A stretch of DNA of 59,171 nucleotides from Bacillota bacterium (lineage in GTDB: Bacteria > Bacillota > Clostridia > Peptostreptococcales > Anaerovoracaceae). The number at the start of each line of letters is the position of its first letter. Positions within the stretch are counted from its first letter, which is position 1. Both the position numbers and the translations under genes were made by a program. This document shows, piece after piece, positions 1 to 6,910 of this stretch. The notes beneath the pieces are model-generated. The model was given only the letters and a program-made list of their open reading frames with translations. It ran no database searches and was not told the origin of the DNA. The stretch covers positions 1 to 59,171 of the forward strand of contig JAFRZB010000025.1 in the NCBI GenBank assembly GCA_017442785.1. The letters run 5' to 3'.

Positions 1-21
1 CGAGTCTCGGATGGGTCACCA
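1..21 (+). tRNA. 3' end of a tRNA, cut by the window edge (probably tRNA-Lys)
   Basis: Only the T loop remainder, the 3' T-stem strand CTCGG, the acceptor strand ATGGGTC, discriminator A and an encoded CCA are present. The implied 5' acceptor strand GACCCAT resembles Firmicutes tRNA-Lys as I remember it, but the anticodon lies outside the window, so the isotype is a guess. It heads the tRNA array that continues with two Ser tRNAs and Trp. Confidence 0.75.
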
Positions 22-37
22 ATTTGATACCATTTTC

Positions 38-126
38 GGAGAGGTGTCCGAGCGGTTTATGGAGCTGGTCTTGAAAACCAGTGACTCCGAAAGGGGCCGT
101 GGGTTCGAATCCCACCCTCTCCGCCA
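38..126 (+). tRNA. tRNA-Ser(TGA)
   Basis: The acceptor strand GGAGAGG pairs with CCTCTCC, followed by discriminator G and an encoded CCA. The anticodon stem CTGGT/ACCAG encloses loop CTTGAAA, giving anticodon TGA. A long variable arm and the 89-nt length are typical of class II tRNA-Ser. Confidence 0.97.
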
Positions 127-147
127 CACCATTATACGAGGGCATTT

Positions 148-238
148 GGGGAAGTACTCAAGTGGCTGAAGAGGACGGTTTGCTAAACCGTTAGAGGTCG
201 TAAGGCCTGCGAGGGTTCGAATCCCTCCTTTCCCGCCA
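148..238 (+). tRNA. tRNA-Ser(GCT)
   Basis: The acceptor GGGGAAG pairs with CTTTCCC (one G-U), followed by G and CCA. The anticodon stem ACGGT/ACCGT encloses loop TTGCTAA, giving GCT. The long variable arm marks class II Ser. It lies 21 nt after tRNA-Ser(TGA), so the two are probably co-transcribed. Confidence 0.97.
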
Positions 239-246
239 TATATTTT

Positions 247-322
247 AGGGGTATAGCTCAGTTGGTAGAGCAGCGGTCTCCAAAACCGCGTGCCGAGGGT
301 TCAAGTCCTTCTGCCCCTGCCA
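247..322 (+). tRNA. tRNA-Trp(CCA)
   Basis: The acceptor AGGGGTA pairs with TGCCCCT, followed by G and CCA. The anticodon arm GCGGT/ACCGC encloses loop CTCCAAA, giving CCA. It is the last tRNA of the first cluster and is followed by a terminator at 330-353. Its 3' 18 nt plus one flanking base are repeated 67 bp downstream (see the 305-390 repeat entry). Confidence 0.97.
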
Positions 323-390
323 CAGAAAAACAGACGCCTTAGGCGTCTGTTTTGTTGTGCAGCAAGGATGCGTCCTTCTGCCCCTGCCAC
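305..390 (+). repeat. Direct repeat of the tRNA-Trp 3' end (att-like scar)
   Basis: The 19-mer gtccttctgcccctgccac occurs at 305-323, where it forms the T-arm and acceptor end of tRNA-Trp, and again at 372-390 beyond the terminator. Tyrosine-recombinase elements commonly integrate in tRNA 3' ends and leave such a duplicate. No integrase gene is visible here, so this would be a scar or remnant; that reading is inference. Confidence 0.7.
330..353 (+). terminator. Intrinsic terminator of the first tRNA cluster
   Basis: A 9-bp stem ACAGACGCC/GGCGTCTGT with loop TTA is followed by TTT. It lies 7 nt after the tRNA-Trp CCA and inside the interval between the two copies of the tRNA end. Confidence 0.85.
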
Positions 391-648
391 GAAAGTCGCG
401 CCATTTGACGCGTCTTTTTGCGTAATTGATCGATATAGGTGTCCCGAACGGTATTTGTTTGATCGATTGGGACACGTATCGACCTGTTTTTTTGCAAAAA
501 ATGCGTCTCATCGAGCCTTGAACCAATTAATTGAGACACAAAATGGACCCTTTTTTCACAATTATTGTGTCTCATAGGTTATACTATTTGGTTAGTGGGA
601 CACATTCTATGCGGCTGATCGTACGGCGTGGGGCATTTCATCTGATAT
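391..648. repeat. Gene-free stretch with a cluster of GGGACAC/GAGACAC inverted repeats
   Basis: I see no convincing gene here. Three inverted repeats share one motif family. GTGTCCC (439-445) pairs with GGGACAC (469-475), extended by TCGATA/TATCGA at 430-435 and 477-482. TGAGACACAA (532-541) pairs with TTGTGTCTCA (565-574). The latter can also pair with TGGGACACA (596-604) through one G-U. The motifs resemble REP-type palindromes of Clostridia and the one at 19282-19308; that link is from memory. Short reading frames crossing the region look like noise. Confidence 0.6.
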
Positions 649-677
649 TTGTGACTTGGACTCATCTATGGTATAAT
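649..677 (+). promoter_or_regulatory. Promoter of the 719-1592 gene pair
   Basis: A -35-like TTGTGA (649-654) and a perfect -10 TATAAT (672-677) are separated by 17 bp. Transcription would start near 684, giving about 35 nt of leader before the ATG at 719. Confidence 0.65.
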
Positions 678-718
678 CTATCAGCGTTATGAAAATGATC
701 TTCAAACTGTGAGTTGGC

Positions 719-1135
719 ATGGCATCTGCAAGAAAAACTGAAAAACAGAATATAGCTTTCATGGAACTGTACAAGTCCGTTGACGTCAGCATAAAGGATA
801 GGTTCGGTACTGCCGACGGGGTCTCGGAGTACATACGAAGGCTTGAGCAATTGCCGCAGAGCGCGAAGGCCGGGAGCCGCCTTGCAGGCATCTGGCAGGA
901 TCACAGGATGCTCAAGCATCTGCGCTGGGCAAGAAACATGCTGGCGCACGAGGCTTCATACAGCGATGAGATCCTGAAGGACGGCGACATGGAATGGCTG
1001 GAGGACTTCGTCAGGAAGCTCAGGCAGTCTAAGGATCCTCTCAGCCTGCTCAAAAGACCGGATTCCGGCAGTAGAAAAAAGCCCGGGAAGCTGTCGCTCC
1101 TGGGCCGGATAAGGCGATTGCTGGGGAAAGGATGA
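719..1135 (+). CDS. Small basic protein with a HEPN-like R-x4-H motif
   Basis: This is a 138-aa soluble protein with no signal peptide or membrane segment, whose family I do not recognise. The first 100 residues look alpha-helical, and residues 72-77 read R-N-M-L-A-H, matching the R-x4-6-H motif of HEPN ribonuclease or nucleotide-binding folds. The C-terminal 35 residues are very basic (repeated K and R, ending RRLLGKG) and could bind nucleic acid. A promoter lies at 649-677. The stop is 4 nt before the DUF3237 gene, so the two probably form an operon. It sits between the palindrome cluster and the second tRNA cluster, which suggests an accessory insertion. The HEPN assignment rests on one short motif. 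It could equally be an uncharacterised small domain of unknown function. Confidence 0.7.
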   Translation: MASARKTEKQNIAFMELYKSVDVSIKDRFGTADGVSEYIRRLEQLPQSAKAGSRLAGIWQDHRMLKHLRWARNMLAHEASYSDEILKDGDMEWLEDFVRKLRQSKDPLSLLKRPDSGSRKKPGKLSLLGRIRRLLGKG

Positions 1136-1139
1136 TAAA

Positions 1140-1592
1140 ATGTCTGAAAAAAACCTTATTCTTGAGATAAAGATAGATCTCTTCGAGGACCGCATAACAG
1201 GGTTTGAAGGAAAGAACGGGACGGTTAAGATGATACCGTTCGGAGGCAGTGTGTCCGGTAAGATCTTCAGCGGCATAGTAGAGCCCTGCGGTGTGGACAC
1301 ACAGGTGATGAATCTTTCGCAGGTGCGCCACATGTCCGCAAGGTACATGCTCACCGGAAAGGACTATACCGGCACGGCCTGCCGCATATACGTGGAGAAC
1401 AACGGCTGGTTCACGGACGGCGCCATGCCCGCGCCCTTTAAGACCGTGCCCACATTCATCACGGATTCAGAGGCCCTGGCGGACTATCTCGGGGGCAGCC
1501 ATTTTACCGGAGAGGGCTCCCGCGGAGAGGACGGACTGGTAATAAGATTCTACGATAAAAATCCTGTTGACAAAAGTTATGTGATACTGTAG
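1140..1592 (+). CDS. DUF3237 family protein (copy 1)
   Basis: This 150-aa protein appears to belong to the DUF3237 (UPF0311) beta-barrel family, whose biochemical role is unknown. Visible features are the N-terminal strand with LEIKID, the G-x-V-S-G-K-I-F-S-G segment and the central H-M-S-A-R-Y-M-L-T core, which corresponds to D-L-S-A-R-Y in the second copy at 29012-29485. It has no signal peptide. A GGAAAGGA-type ribosome site precedes the ATG, and the gene follows the HEPN-like gene by 4 nt. Family membership is by resemblance, since the two copies share layout more than exact residues. Confidence 0.75.
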   Translation: MSEKNLILEIKIDLFEDRITGFEGKNGTVKMIPFGGSVSGKIFSGIVEPCGVDTQVMNLSQVRHMSARYMLTGKDYTGTACRIYVENNGWFTDGAMPAPFKTVPTFITDSEALADYLGGSHFTGEGSRGEDGLVIRFYDKNPVDKSYVIL

Positions 1593-1649
1593 AATATCGA
1601 ATGTTCGGTTGGTAATGGCATGACGCATGTGCCCCTTGCCATAAAGTGT

Positions 1650-1726
1650 CGGGGTGTAGCGCAGCTTGGTAGCGCATCTGCTTTGGGAGCAGAGGGCCGC
1701 ACGTTCGAATCGTGTCACCCCGACCA
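1650..1726 (+). tRNA. tRNA-Pro(TGG)
   Basis: The acceptor CGGGGTG pairs with CACCCCG, followed by A and CCA. The anticodon stem TCTGC/GCAGA encloses loop TTTGGGA, giving TGG. It is the first member of the second tRNA cluster. Confidence 0.97.
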
Positions 1727-1744
1727 ACAGAATACCTTTAGTGG

Positions 1745-1821
1745 GGGCCCTTAGCTCAGTTGGTCAGAGCGTCCGGCTCATAACCGGCAGGTCCCGGGTT
1801 CAAGTCCCTGAGGGCCCACCA
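1745..1821 (+). tRNA. tRNA with CAT anticodon (elongator Met or Ile2)
   Basis: The acceptor GGGCCCT pairs with AGGGCCC, followed by A and CCA. The anticodon loop CTCATAA gives CAT. The outermost anticodon-stem pair is a T-C mismatch. CAT could be elongator Met or lysidine-modified Ile2, and I cannot decide from identity elements alone. It is not the initiator type, because the three G-C pairs at the base of the anticodon stem are missing. Confidence 0.93.
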
Positions 1822-1824
1822 TTT

Positions 1825-1900
1825 GCCCAGTTAGCTCAGTCGGTAGAGCAGTAGACTGAAAATTTACGTGTCCTTGGTTCAATTCCGAGACTGGGCACCA
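1825..1900 (+). tRNA. tRNA-Phe(GAA)
   Basis: The acceptor GCCCAGT pairs with ACTGGGC, followed by A and CCA. The anticodon stem GTAGA/TTTAC (one G-U) encloses CTGAAAA, giving GAA. It lies 3 nt after the CAT tRNA and is followed at once by a terminator. Confidence 0.97.
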
Positions 1901-1931
1901 AAAAGTCCGATGCATCGCATCGGACTTTTGA
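1901..1931 (+). terminator. Intrinsic terminator of the Pro-Met-Phe tRNA cluster
   Basis: A perfect 13-bp stem (1901-1913 with 1917-1929, core GTCCGATGC/GCATCGGAC) has the loop ATC. It begins with AAAA and ends with TTTT, so it could act on both strands. Confidence 0.9.
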
Positions 1932-2018
1932 TTTTCAGAAACAAAAGACAGATAGCCATCTGCCCGGCGTAGTGATAAAATATACACAAAAGGGACTTTC
2001 GCAGGAAAGGAGAATGCC

Positions 2019-3935
2019 ATGCTTAAATACCCGTATCTGTTTTCCCCGGTAAAGGTGGGGAACGTGCTGTTCAGAAACAGGATATTCGAGACTCCGATGA
2101 GCGGTTTTTTCATCCGCAGCGACCATACTGCAGGTGAGAATGCCGCAGAATTCTATGCAAGAAGAGCAAGAGGCGGCGCTGCATGCGTATGCGTCGGGGA
2201 ATGCCATGTGGACATCCCCAGAGGAACAAGGGGCGGCGTCCATATGGACATGTTCGACCAGGCTACCCTCATAGACCTTGCAAACATGGCGGATATGATC
2301 AGGAGGCACGGAGCGGCAGCTTCAGTAGAGCTGGTCCATTACGGGCGCTATGCCACTTCGGGGCTGGGTCCGTCGGACGGCATTGCGAGCGGAAGGCAGA
2401 TAAGAGCATATACCCCGCAGGAGATAGAAGAGATACTTGACGCCTTTGCCAGAGCTGCGCTCAACGCCAAGTCCAAGGGCTTCGACATGGTCACGATACA
2501 CGGCGCCCACGGCTGGCTGCCGCAGCAGTTCTTCAGCGAATACACCAACACACGCACGGATGAATGGGGCGGCAGCGCTGCTAAACGCGCCAGATTTGCA
2601 GTAGAGATCTGCGACAGGATACACGCTCTTTGCGGCCGCAATTTCCCTGTCGAGTTCAGGATCAGCGGCACCGAGCTCAGCCAGGGCTACGGAATGGAGG
2701 GCGGCATCGAATATGCCAAGGCTCTGGACGGGCACGCGGACATAATTCACGTATCTGCAGGCGTTCACGGAGATCTGTCCAATGACGAGTGGCTTCTCGG
2801 ATCTCCCGGGATCTTCGATGAGGACGGTCCTCTGCTGAAATATGCCGCTGCCATAAAAAAGGAGATGAAGCACTCGCTGGTGGGCACCGTAGGCGGGGTG
2901 GCCGATCCGGCGCTTATGGAAGAATATATAGCCTCCGGCAAGGTGGACATCATCAACTGCGGCAGGGCTCTGATGTGCGATCCCGACCTTCCGAACAAGG
3001 CAAGAGAGGGAAGAGACGAGGATATCCGCATGTGCATGAGATGCATGGGATGCTGGTCCAACCTCATGACGATGAATAAGATAGTCTGTGCCATCAATCC
3101 AGAGACAGGGCGGGAGGCGGAATTCTCCGGTCCCATGGAGGCGAAGATAAAGAAGAACGTGGCGGTGGTTGGAGGAGGTATAGCCGGCATCCAGGCCGCG
3201 CTGACGGCTGCACAGTGCGGCCACAGCGTAACGCTGTACGAGAAGAACGCTTTCCTCGGCGGCAACATACACTGCGAGGAGAACGTGCCCTTCAAGAAGC
3301 GCTTCAGAAGGTATCTGGATCTTCAGATACGAAGTCTGGAGAAGGCAGGTGTTAAAGTGCTTCTCGGAACGGAAGCCGATCCGGAGCTTTTCAAAGAGAC
3401 GAAGCCGGATGTTATCCTTGCCTGTGTCGGTACCAGGCCTCTGATACCCCCGATCCCCGGCATAGACGGCAGGAACGTGGTAACAGGCCAGTACGCCTTT
3501 GGGCATCCGGACAAGCTCGGAAGGAAGGCGGCCATAATAGGCGGCGGCCTGGTAGGCTGCGAGCTGTCCATCTATCTGGGCATGCTGGGCATTAAGACCG
3601 AAGTGATAGAGATGGGCGGCAAGATCAACGCCGCAGGGATGATGTTCCAGGGCAAGATAGTAAGCCGCGAGCTGAGGGCCAGGAACATGGAAGTGAGATT
3701 CAATTCCGTCGCAAAGAAGATAACAGAAGAAGGACTGTACTACGAAAGCGGCGGAGAGGAGAAGTTCATAGAGGCGGATACCGTCATCGTTGCGGCCGGA
3801 CAAAGACCGCTGACGGACGCGGCTCTTGCGTTCGCGGACTGCGCGCCGCAGTTCCACATGATAGGGGACTGCGCCGGCGGAGGCAACATAATGACAGCCG
3901 TAAAGAACGCATATACCATAGCAAGAGATCTGTAG
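2019..3935 (+). CDS. NADH:flavin oxidoreductase, old yellow enzyme/2,4-dienoyl-CoA reductase family
   Basis: A 638-aa cytosolic flavo-iron-sulfur enzyme that would pass electrons from NAD(P)H via FAD and a 4Fe-4S cluster to FMN to reduce an activated C=C bond. The family includes FadH and the bile-acid enzymes BaiCD and BaiH. Residues 1-330 form the FMN TIM barrel with the HGAHG...R-T-D-E-W-G-G signature. Cysteines 339, 342, 345 and 357 form the cluster box C-x2-C-x2-C-x11-C, one residue tighter than the C-x2-C-x3-C I remember for FadH. A VVGGGIAG FAD motif starts near 388 and an IIGGGLVG dinucleotide motif near 507. The C-terminus has the usual G-D-C-A-G-G-G FAD box. AGGAGA precedes the ATG. 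The TIR gene starts 30 bp downstream with no terminator between, so co-transcription is likely. The substrate cannot be read from sequence. Confidence 0.93.
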   Translation: MLKYPYLFSPVKVGNVLFRNRIFETPMSGFFIRSDHTAGENAAEFYARRARGGAACVCVGECHVDIPRGTRGGVHMDMFDQATLIDLANMADMIRRHGAAASVELVHYGRYATSGLGPSDGIASGRQIRAYTPQEIEEILDAFARAALNAKSKGFDMVTIHGAHGWLPQQFFSEYTNTRTDEWGGSAAKRARFAVEICDRIHALCGRNFPVEFRISGTELSQGYGMEGGIEYAKALDGHADIIHVSAGVHGDLSNDEWLLGSPGIFDEDGPLLKYAAAIKKEMKHSLVGTVGGVADPALMEEYIASGKVDIINCGRALMCDPDLPNKAREGRDEDIRMCMRCMGCWSNLMTMNKIVCAINPETGREAEFSGPMEAKIKKNVAVVGGGIAGIQAALTAAQCGHSVTLYEKNAFLGGNIHCEENVPFKKRFRRYLDLQIRSLEKAGVKVLLGTEADPELFKETKPDVILACVGTRPLIPPIPGIDGRNVVTGQYAFGHPDKLGRKAAIIGGGLVGCELSIYLGMLGIKTEVIEMGGKINAAGMMFQGKIVSRELRARNMEVRFNSVAKKITEEGLYYESGGEEKFIEADTVIVAAGQRPLTDAALAFADCAPQFHMIGDCAGGGNIMTAVKNAYTIARDL

Positions 3936-3965
3936 GACCGGGCTTTAAGTCCGGAGAGATAAATC

Positions 3966-6332
3966 ATGGAACAGAAAAAAGAACATCTTGTTTTTATTTC
4001 TTATTCAACAAAGGATACGCCTGTAGCGCAGCTGATCTGCCATAGGCTGGAGGAGGCCGGGATACGCTGCTGGATAGCTCCGCGCGACATAAATGAGGTG
4101 AGCTGGCCGGAAGCCATCATGGACACCCTTGCCAGAGCGGACATATTCCTTATTATCGTCGGCGAGCACTCCATACAGTCGCCGCAGTGCAGGAACGAGC
4201 TCAACGAAGCGACAAATACCTGTTCTTACATAATCCCGTTCAAGCTGGACAGCGCGGAGCTCTCCAAGTTCATGAGGTATCATCTCGGTCCGTTCCACTG
4301 GCTGGATGCTTCTACACCGCCTCTTGAGGCCAGGGTCTCCGAGCTAATACAGAGGATAAGGAACATAGACAGCGATGAAGCCCCGAGGAACAGCCGCAGG
4401 TATGAATTAAAAGAGCGCATGGTCTGGCCTAGGCCGGTCTTCCTCGGAAGAGATGCTGAGCTTGCGGAGATAGCAAAGAGGCTTCCGGAGGAAAAGGTCC
4501 TGTTCCTTCAGGGAATGGGCGGAATGGGCAAGTCCGAGATAGCCAAGTCCTACGCCAAGGAGCATCGCGGCAGCTACGATACCGTGGTATTTTTGGGTTA
4601 CGAGGGAAGCATCCTGGACCTTATCACGAGCGATGCCGTAATGATAGAGAACCTTCCGCCGCAGGATGCGGAGAGCGAGAGCCAGGAGCAGTATTTCCGC
4701 AGGAAGATGGATGTACTGAGGAAGATAACGTCCGAGAGGACGCTCTTCATCCTGGATAATTATGATGTTGATGAGGATCCGTATTTTGAAGAGCTCGCCA
4801 ATCTGCCTTGCCATCTTTTGGTTACTACAAGGAACGATCACTGGGAACACAGTACCCTTAAGATAGGTCCTATCGCGGACTTCGACGAGGTCCGCAGGCT
4901 TTTTGCCTCTGCGTACGGCAAGCCGATAAAACCGGAAGATCAGCCTGTAGTAGACGAGATGATACGTCTGGTGGGCTGCCATACCATAACCGTAGAACTT
5001 ATCGCGAGGCAGATGCGCGTCAGCTTCCGCAGGCCCAAGGAGATGCTGGAGCTCCTTAAGAAGAGCGGTGTGAATACCAGGCTCAGGGAGGACGTGCGCA
5101 GGGACGGCGCGGCAGGCTCCGGATCCGCATTCGATAACATCTCCAGACTGTTCGAGCTCTCCGGCCTTTCCCCCGAGTGCGAAAAGCTTCTCCTGTACAT
5201 GACGATGGTGCCTTATACGGGTATAGACATCAGGCTTTTCGGCGACATCTGCGGCCTGGATTCCTTCGACGCGGTCAACGAGCTGAAGGCCCACAGCTGG
5301 CTGTTTTTTGATGAAGACACCGACATACTCAGCATGCATCCTGTAGTGGCGGACGTGGTAAGGGAGAAGCTGCATCCCACGGTGGAGTCCTGCAGGGAGT
5401 ACATAGCGGGGCTCTGGAGGGAAGTAGGCACGCTCTGGTTCTGCGACAAGGAAGAGCGGACACGTCTGTGGCCTTATTACGCCTGCATACTTAATCATTA
5501 TTTCGATCCGATCCCGGAGCTTTGGGAGGAGTTCAGCTATCTTGAGACCAACGCGTGGATATGCGGTCATTACCGGCTGTCCATAGAGACAGGACACAGG
5601 TTCCTGGATTATACCAGGAAGACCTTCCCGGATGATCTCAGGAAGATAGGCATAGCGGCTACCAACCTCGGAGGATGCTACCACAACAGCGGGGACGACT
5701 TCAGCGCCGCGCCGTATTACGAGGAGGGCCTTGAATGTCAGAAAAAGGCCATACGGGAAGACTCTCCCGCGGAGGACTGGTTCCAGCTGGCTAACGCATA
5801 TCAGAAGGTCGGGCGCTGTGCGTACCTGTCCGGACAGTTCGAAAAGTCCGGGAAGTGCTTTGAGGAGTCCATACGCATCTGCCTTGAGAAGGACAGGAAG
5901 CGCGGATACATGGGGAACGCTCTCCTTGAGACGGGCGAGATGTATCAGGCCATGGGAGATTACGAGAAGGGCCTGGAATACGCGGAGAAGAGCCTGGCGT
6001 TCTATACTGAGATGACAGGCGGGGACAACGCCAACAGCGGCTGCTCGCTCAGGGACATAGGGAAATGCCGCATGTTCCTCGGGGACTACGAAGGTGCAAA
6101 AGAAGCTCTCGAACGTGCCGTGGAGCTTGACACTCGTTTCAACGGAACAGGCAACCGTCAGACCTTCAGGTCCAAGGAGGCTCTGGGAGACCTTGCTGCG
6201 GCGCAGGGCCGAAGGGATGAGGCTTTGGCGATATACGAGGAGATAGAGGTGGAGATGGCGCGCTGCTTCGGCGAAAAAAATCCGGATCTGCTTGCGATCC
6301 GGAAAAAGATAAGCGATATTACAGAAGCTTAA
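3966..6332 (+). CDS. TIR/NB-ARC-like STAND ATPase/TPR protein (NLR-like)
   Basis: A 788-aa multidomain protein. Residues 7-135 form a TIR domain: VFISYSTKD, W-I-A-P-R-D, and S-P-Q-C-R-N-E-L, where Glu78 sits at the position of the NADase catalytic glutamate. Residues about 155-470 form a STAND ATPase: G-R-D-A-E-L before the P-loop GMGGMGKS (183-190), Walker B TLFILDNYD (259-267), T-T-R-N (287-290), a winged-helix region, and M-H-P (457-459) at the place of the plant MHD motif. Residues about 550-780 hold TPR-like helical repeats, which would be the sensing region. There is no membrane segment. In this family ligand binding on the repeats is thought to drive oligomerisation and TIR-mediated NAD breakdown, often as anti-phage defence. 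That role is inference here, and signalling or regulation is possible. GGAGAG precedes the ATG. The 3' end faces the cyclophilin gene 3 bp away. Confidence 0.9.
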   Translation: MEQKKEHLVFISYSTKDTPVAQLICHRLEEAGIRCWIAPRDINEVSWPEAIMDTLARADIFLIIVGEHSIQSPQCRNELNEATNTCSYIIPFKLDSAELSKFMRYHLGPFHWLDASTPPLEARVSELIQRIRNIDSDEAPRNSRRYELKERMVWPRPVFLGRDAELAEIAKRLPEEKVLFLQGMGGMGKSEIAKSYAKEHRGSYDTVVFLGYEGSILDLITSDAVMIENLPPQDAESESQEQYFRRKMDVLRKITSERTLFILDNYDVDEDPYFEELANLPCHLLVTTRNDHWEHSTLKIGPIADFDEVRRLFASAYGKPIKPEDQPVVDEMIRLVGCHTITVELIARQMRVSFRRPKEMLELLKKSGVNTRLREDVRRDGAAGSGSAFDNISRLFELSGLSPECEKLLLYMTMVPYTGIDIRLFGDICGLDSFDAVNELKAHSWLFFDEDTDILSMHPVVADVVREKLHPTVESCREYIAGLWREVGTLWFCDKEERTRLWPYYACILNHYFDPIPELWEEFSYLETNAWICGHYRLSIETGHRFLDYTRKTFPDDLRKIGIAATNLGGCYHNSGDDFSAAPYYEEGLECQKKAIREDSPAEDWFQLANAYQKVGRCAYLSGQFEKSGKCFEESIRICLEKDRKRGYMGNALLETGEMYQAMGDYEKGLEYAEKSLAFYTEMTGGDNANSGCSLRDIGKCRMFLGDYEGAKEALERAVELDTRFNGTGNRQTFRSKEALGDLAAAQGRRDEALAIYEEIEVEMARCFGEKNPDLLAIRKKISDITEA

Positions 6333-6335
6333 GGT

Positions 6336-6839
6336 CTATTCCTCTGCGAGCTTTATCGTCTCTATCACGACGTTCTTTACCGGCACGTCCTGCATGTAGA
6401 AGCCTCTGGTGCCTGTGCGGGTAGCTGCAATGTCGTCAAGGACATCGAAGCCGTCGGTGAGCTTTCCGAAGGCCGCGTACTGCCTGTCGAGGTGAGGGGC
6501 GTCCCTGTGCATTACGAAGAACTGCGAGGACGCGGAATCAGGCACGTTTGTCCTTGCCATGGAGAGGACGCCTCTTGTGTGCTTAAGGTCGTTCTTTACT
6601 CCGTTTGCTTCGAACTCACCCTTTATGGAGTCCGCGTGCTTCTGGCGGAAGTCCTCGGTAAAGCCGCCGCCCTGGATCATGAATCCGGGTATGACTCTGT
6701 GGAAGATGAGCCCGTCGAAGAACTTTTCTTCTATGAGCTTGAGGAAGTTGGCCACGGTGATGGGCGCCGTTTCCGGGTAGAGCTCGGCCTTCATGGTGCC
6801 GTAGTCCTTTACTATAATCTCGATCTTAGGATTATCCAT
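6336..6839 (-). CDS. ppiB: Cyclophilin-type peptidyl-prolyl isomerase
   Basis: A 167-aa cytosolic PPIase without signal peptide that catalyses cis-trans isomerisation of proline bonds during folding. Visible cyclophilin hallmarks are F-H-R-V-I-P-G-F-M-I-Q-G-G (active-site Arg and Gln), S-M-A-R-T...S-S-Q-F-F-V-M (substrate pocket) and A-F-G-K-L. Near its end W is absent from the usual cyclosporin-binding position (H-L-D-R-Q-Y-A-A-F-G), which is common in bacteria. The gene converges with the TIR gene, and the two stops are separated by only 3 bp without an obvious terminator. An AGGAGAT-like site precedes the start. Confidence 0.94.
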   Translation of the reverse strand: MDNPKIEIIVKDYGTMKAELYPETAPITVANFLKLIEEKFFDGLIFHRVIPGFMIQGGGFTEDFRQKHADSIKGEFEANGVKNDLKHTRGVLSMARTNVPDSASSQFFVMHRDAPHLDRQYAAFGKLTDGFDVLDDIAATRTGTRGFYMQDVPVKNVVIETIKLAEE

Positions 6840-6910
6840 TATTTATCTCCTTATGGTTTTGTCCGGCCCTGCGGCCGGCTTTTAGATTATATCAAAACGC
6901 GCAGGTGTTT

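Noticed and set aside
245-577. Short open frames over tRNA-Trp and the palindrome region
   Set aside because: They run through a tRNA, a terminator and inverted repeats, and have no ribosome sites or recognisable domains.
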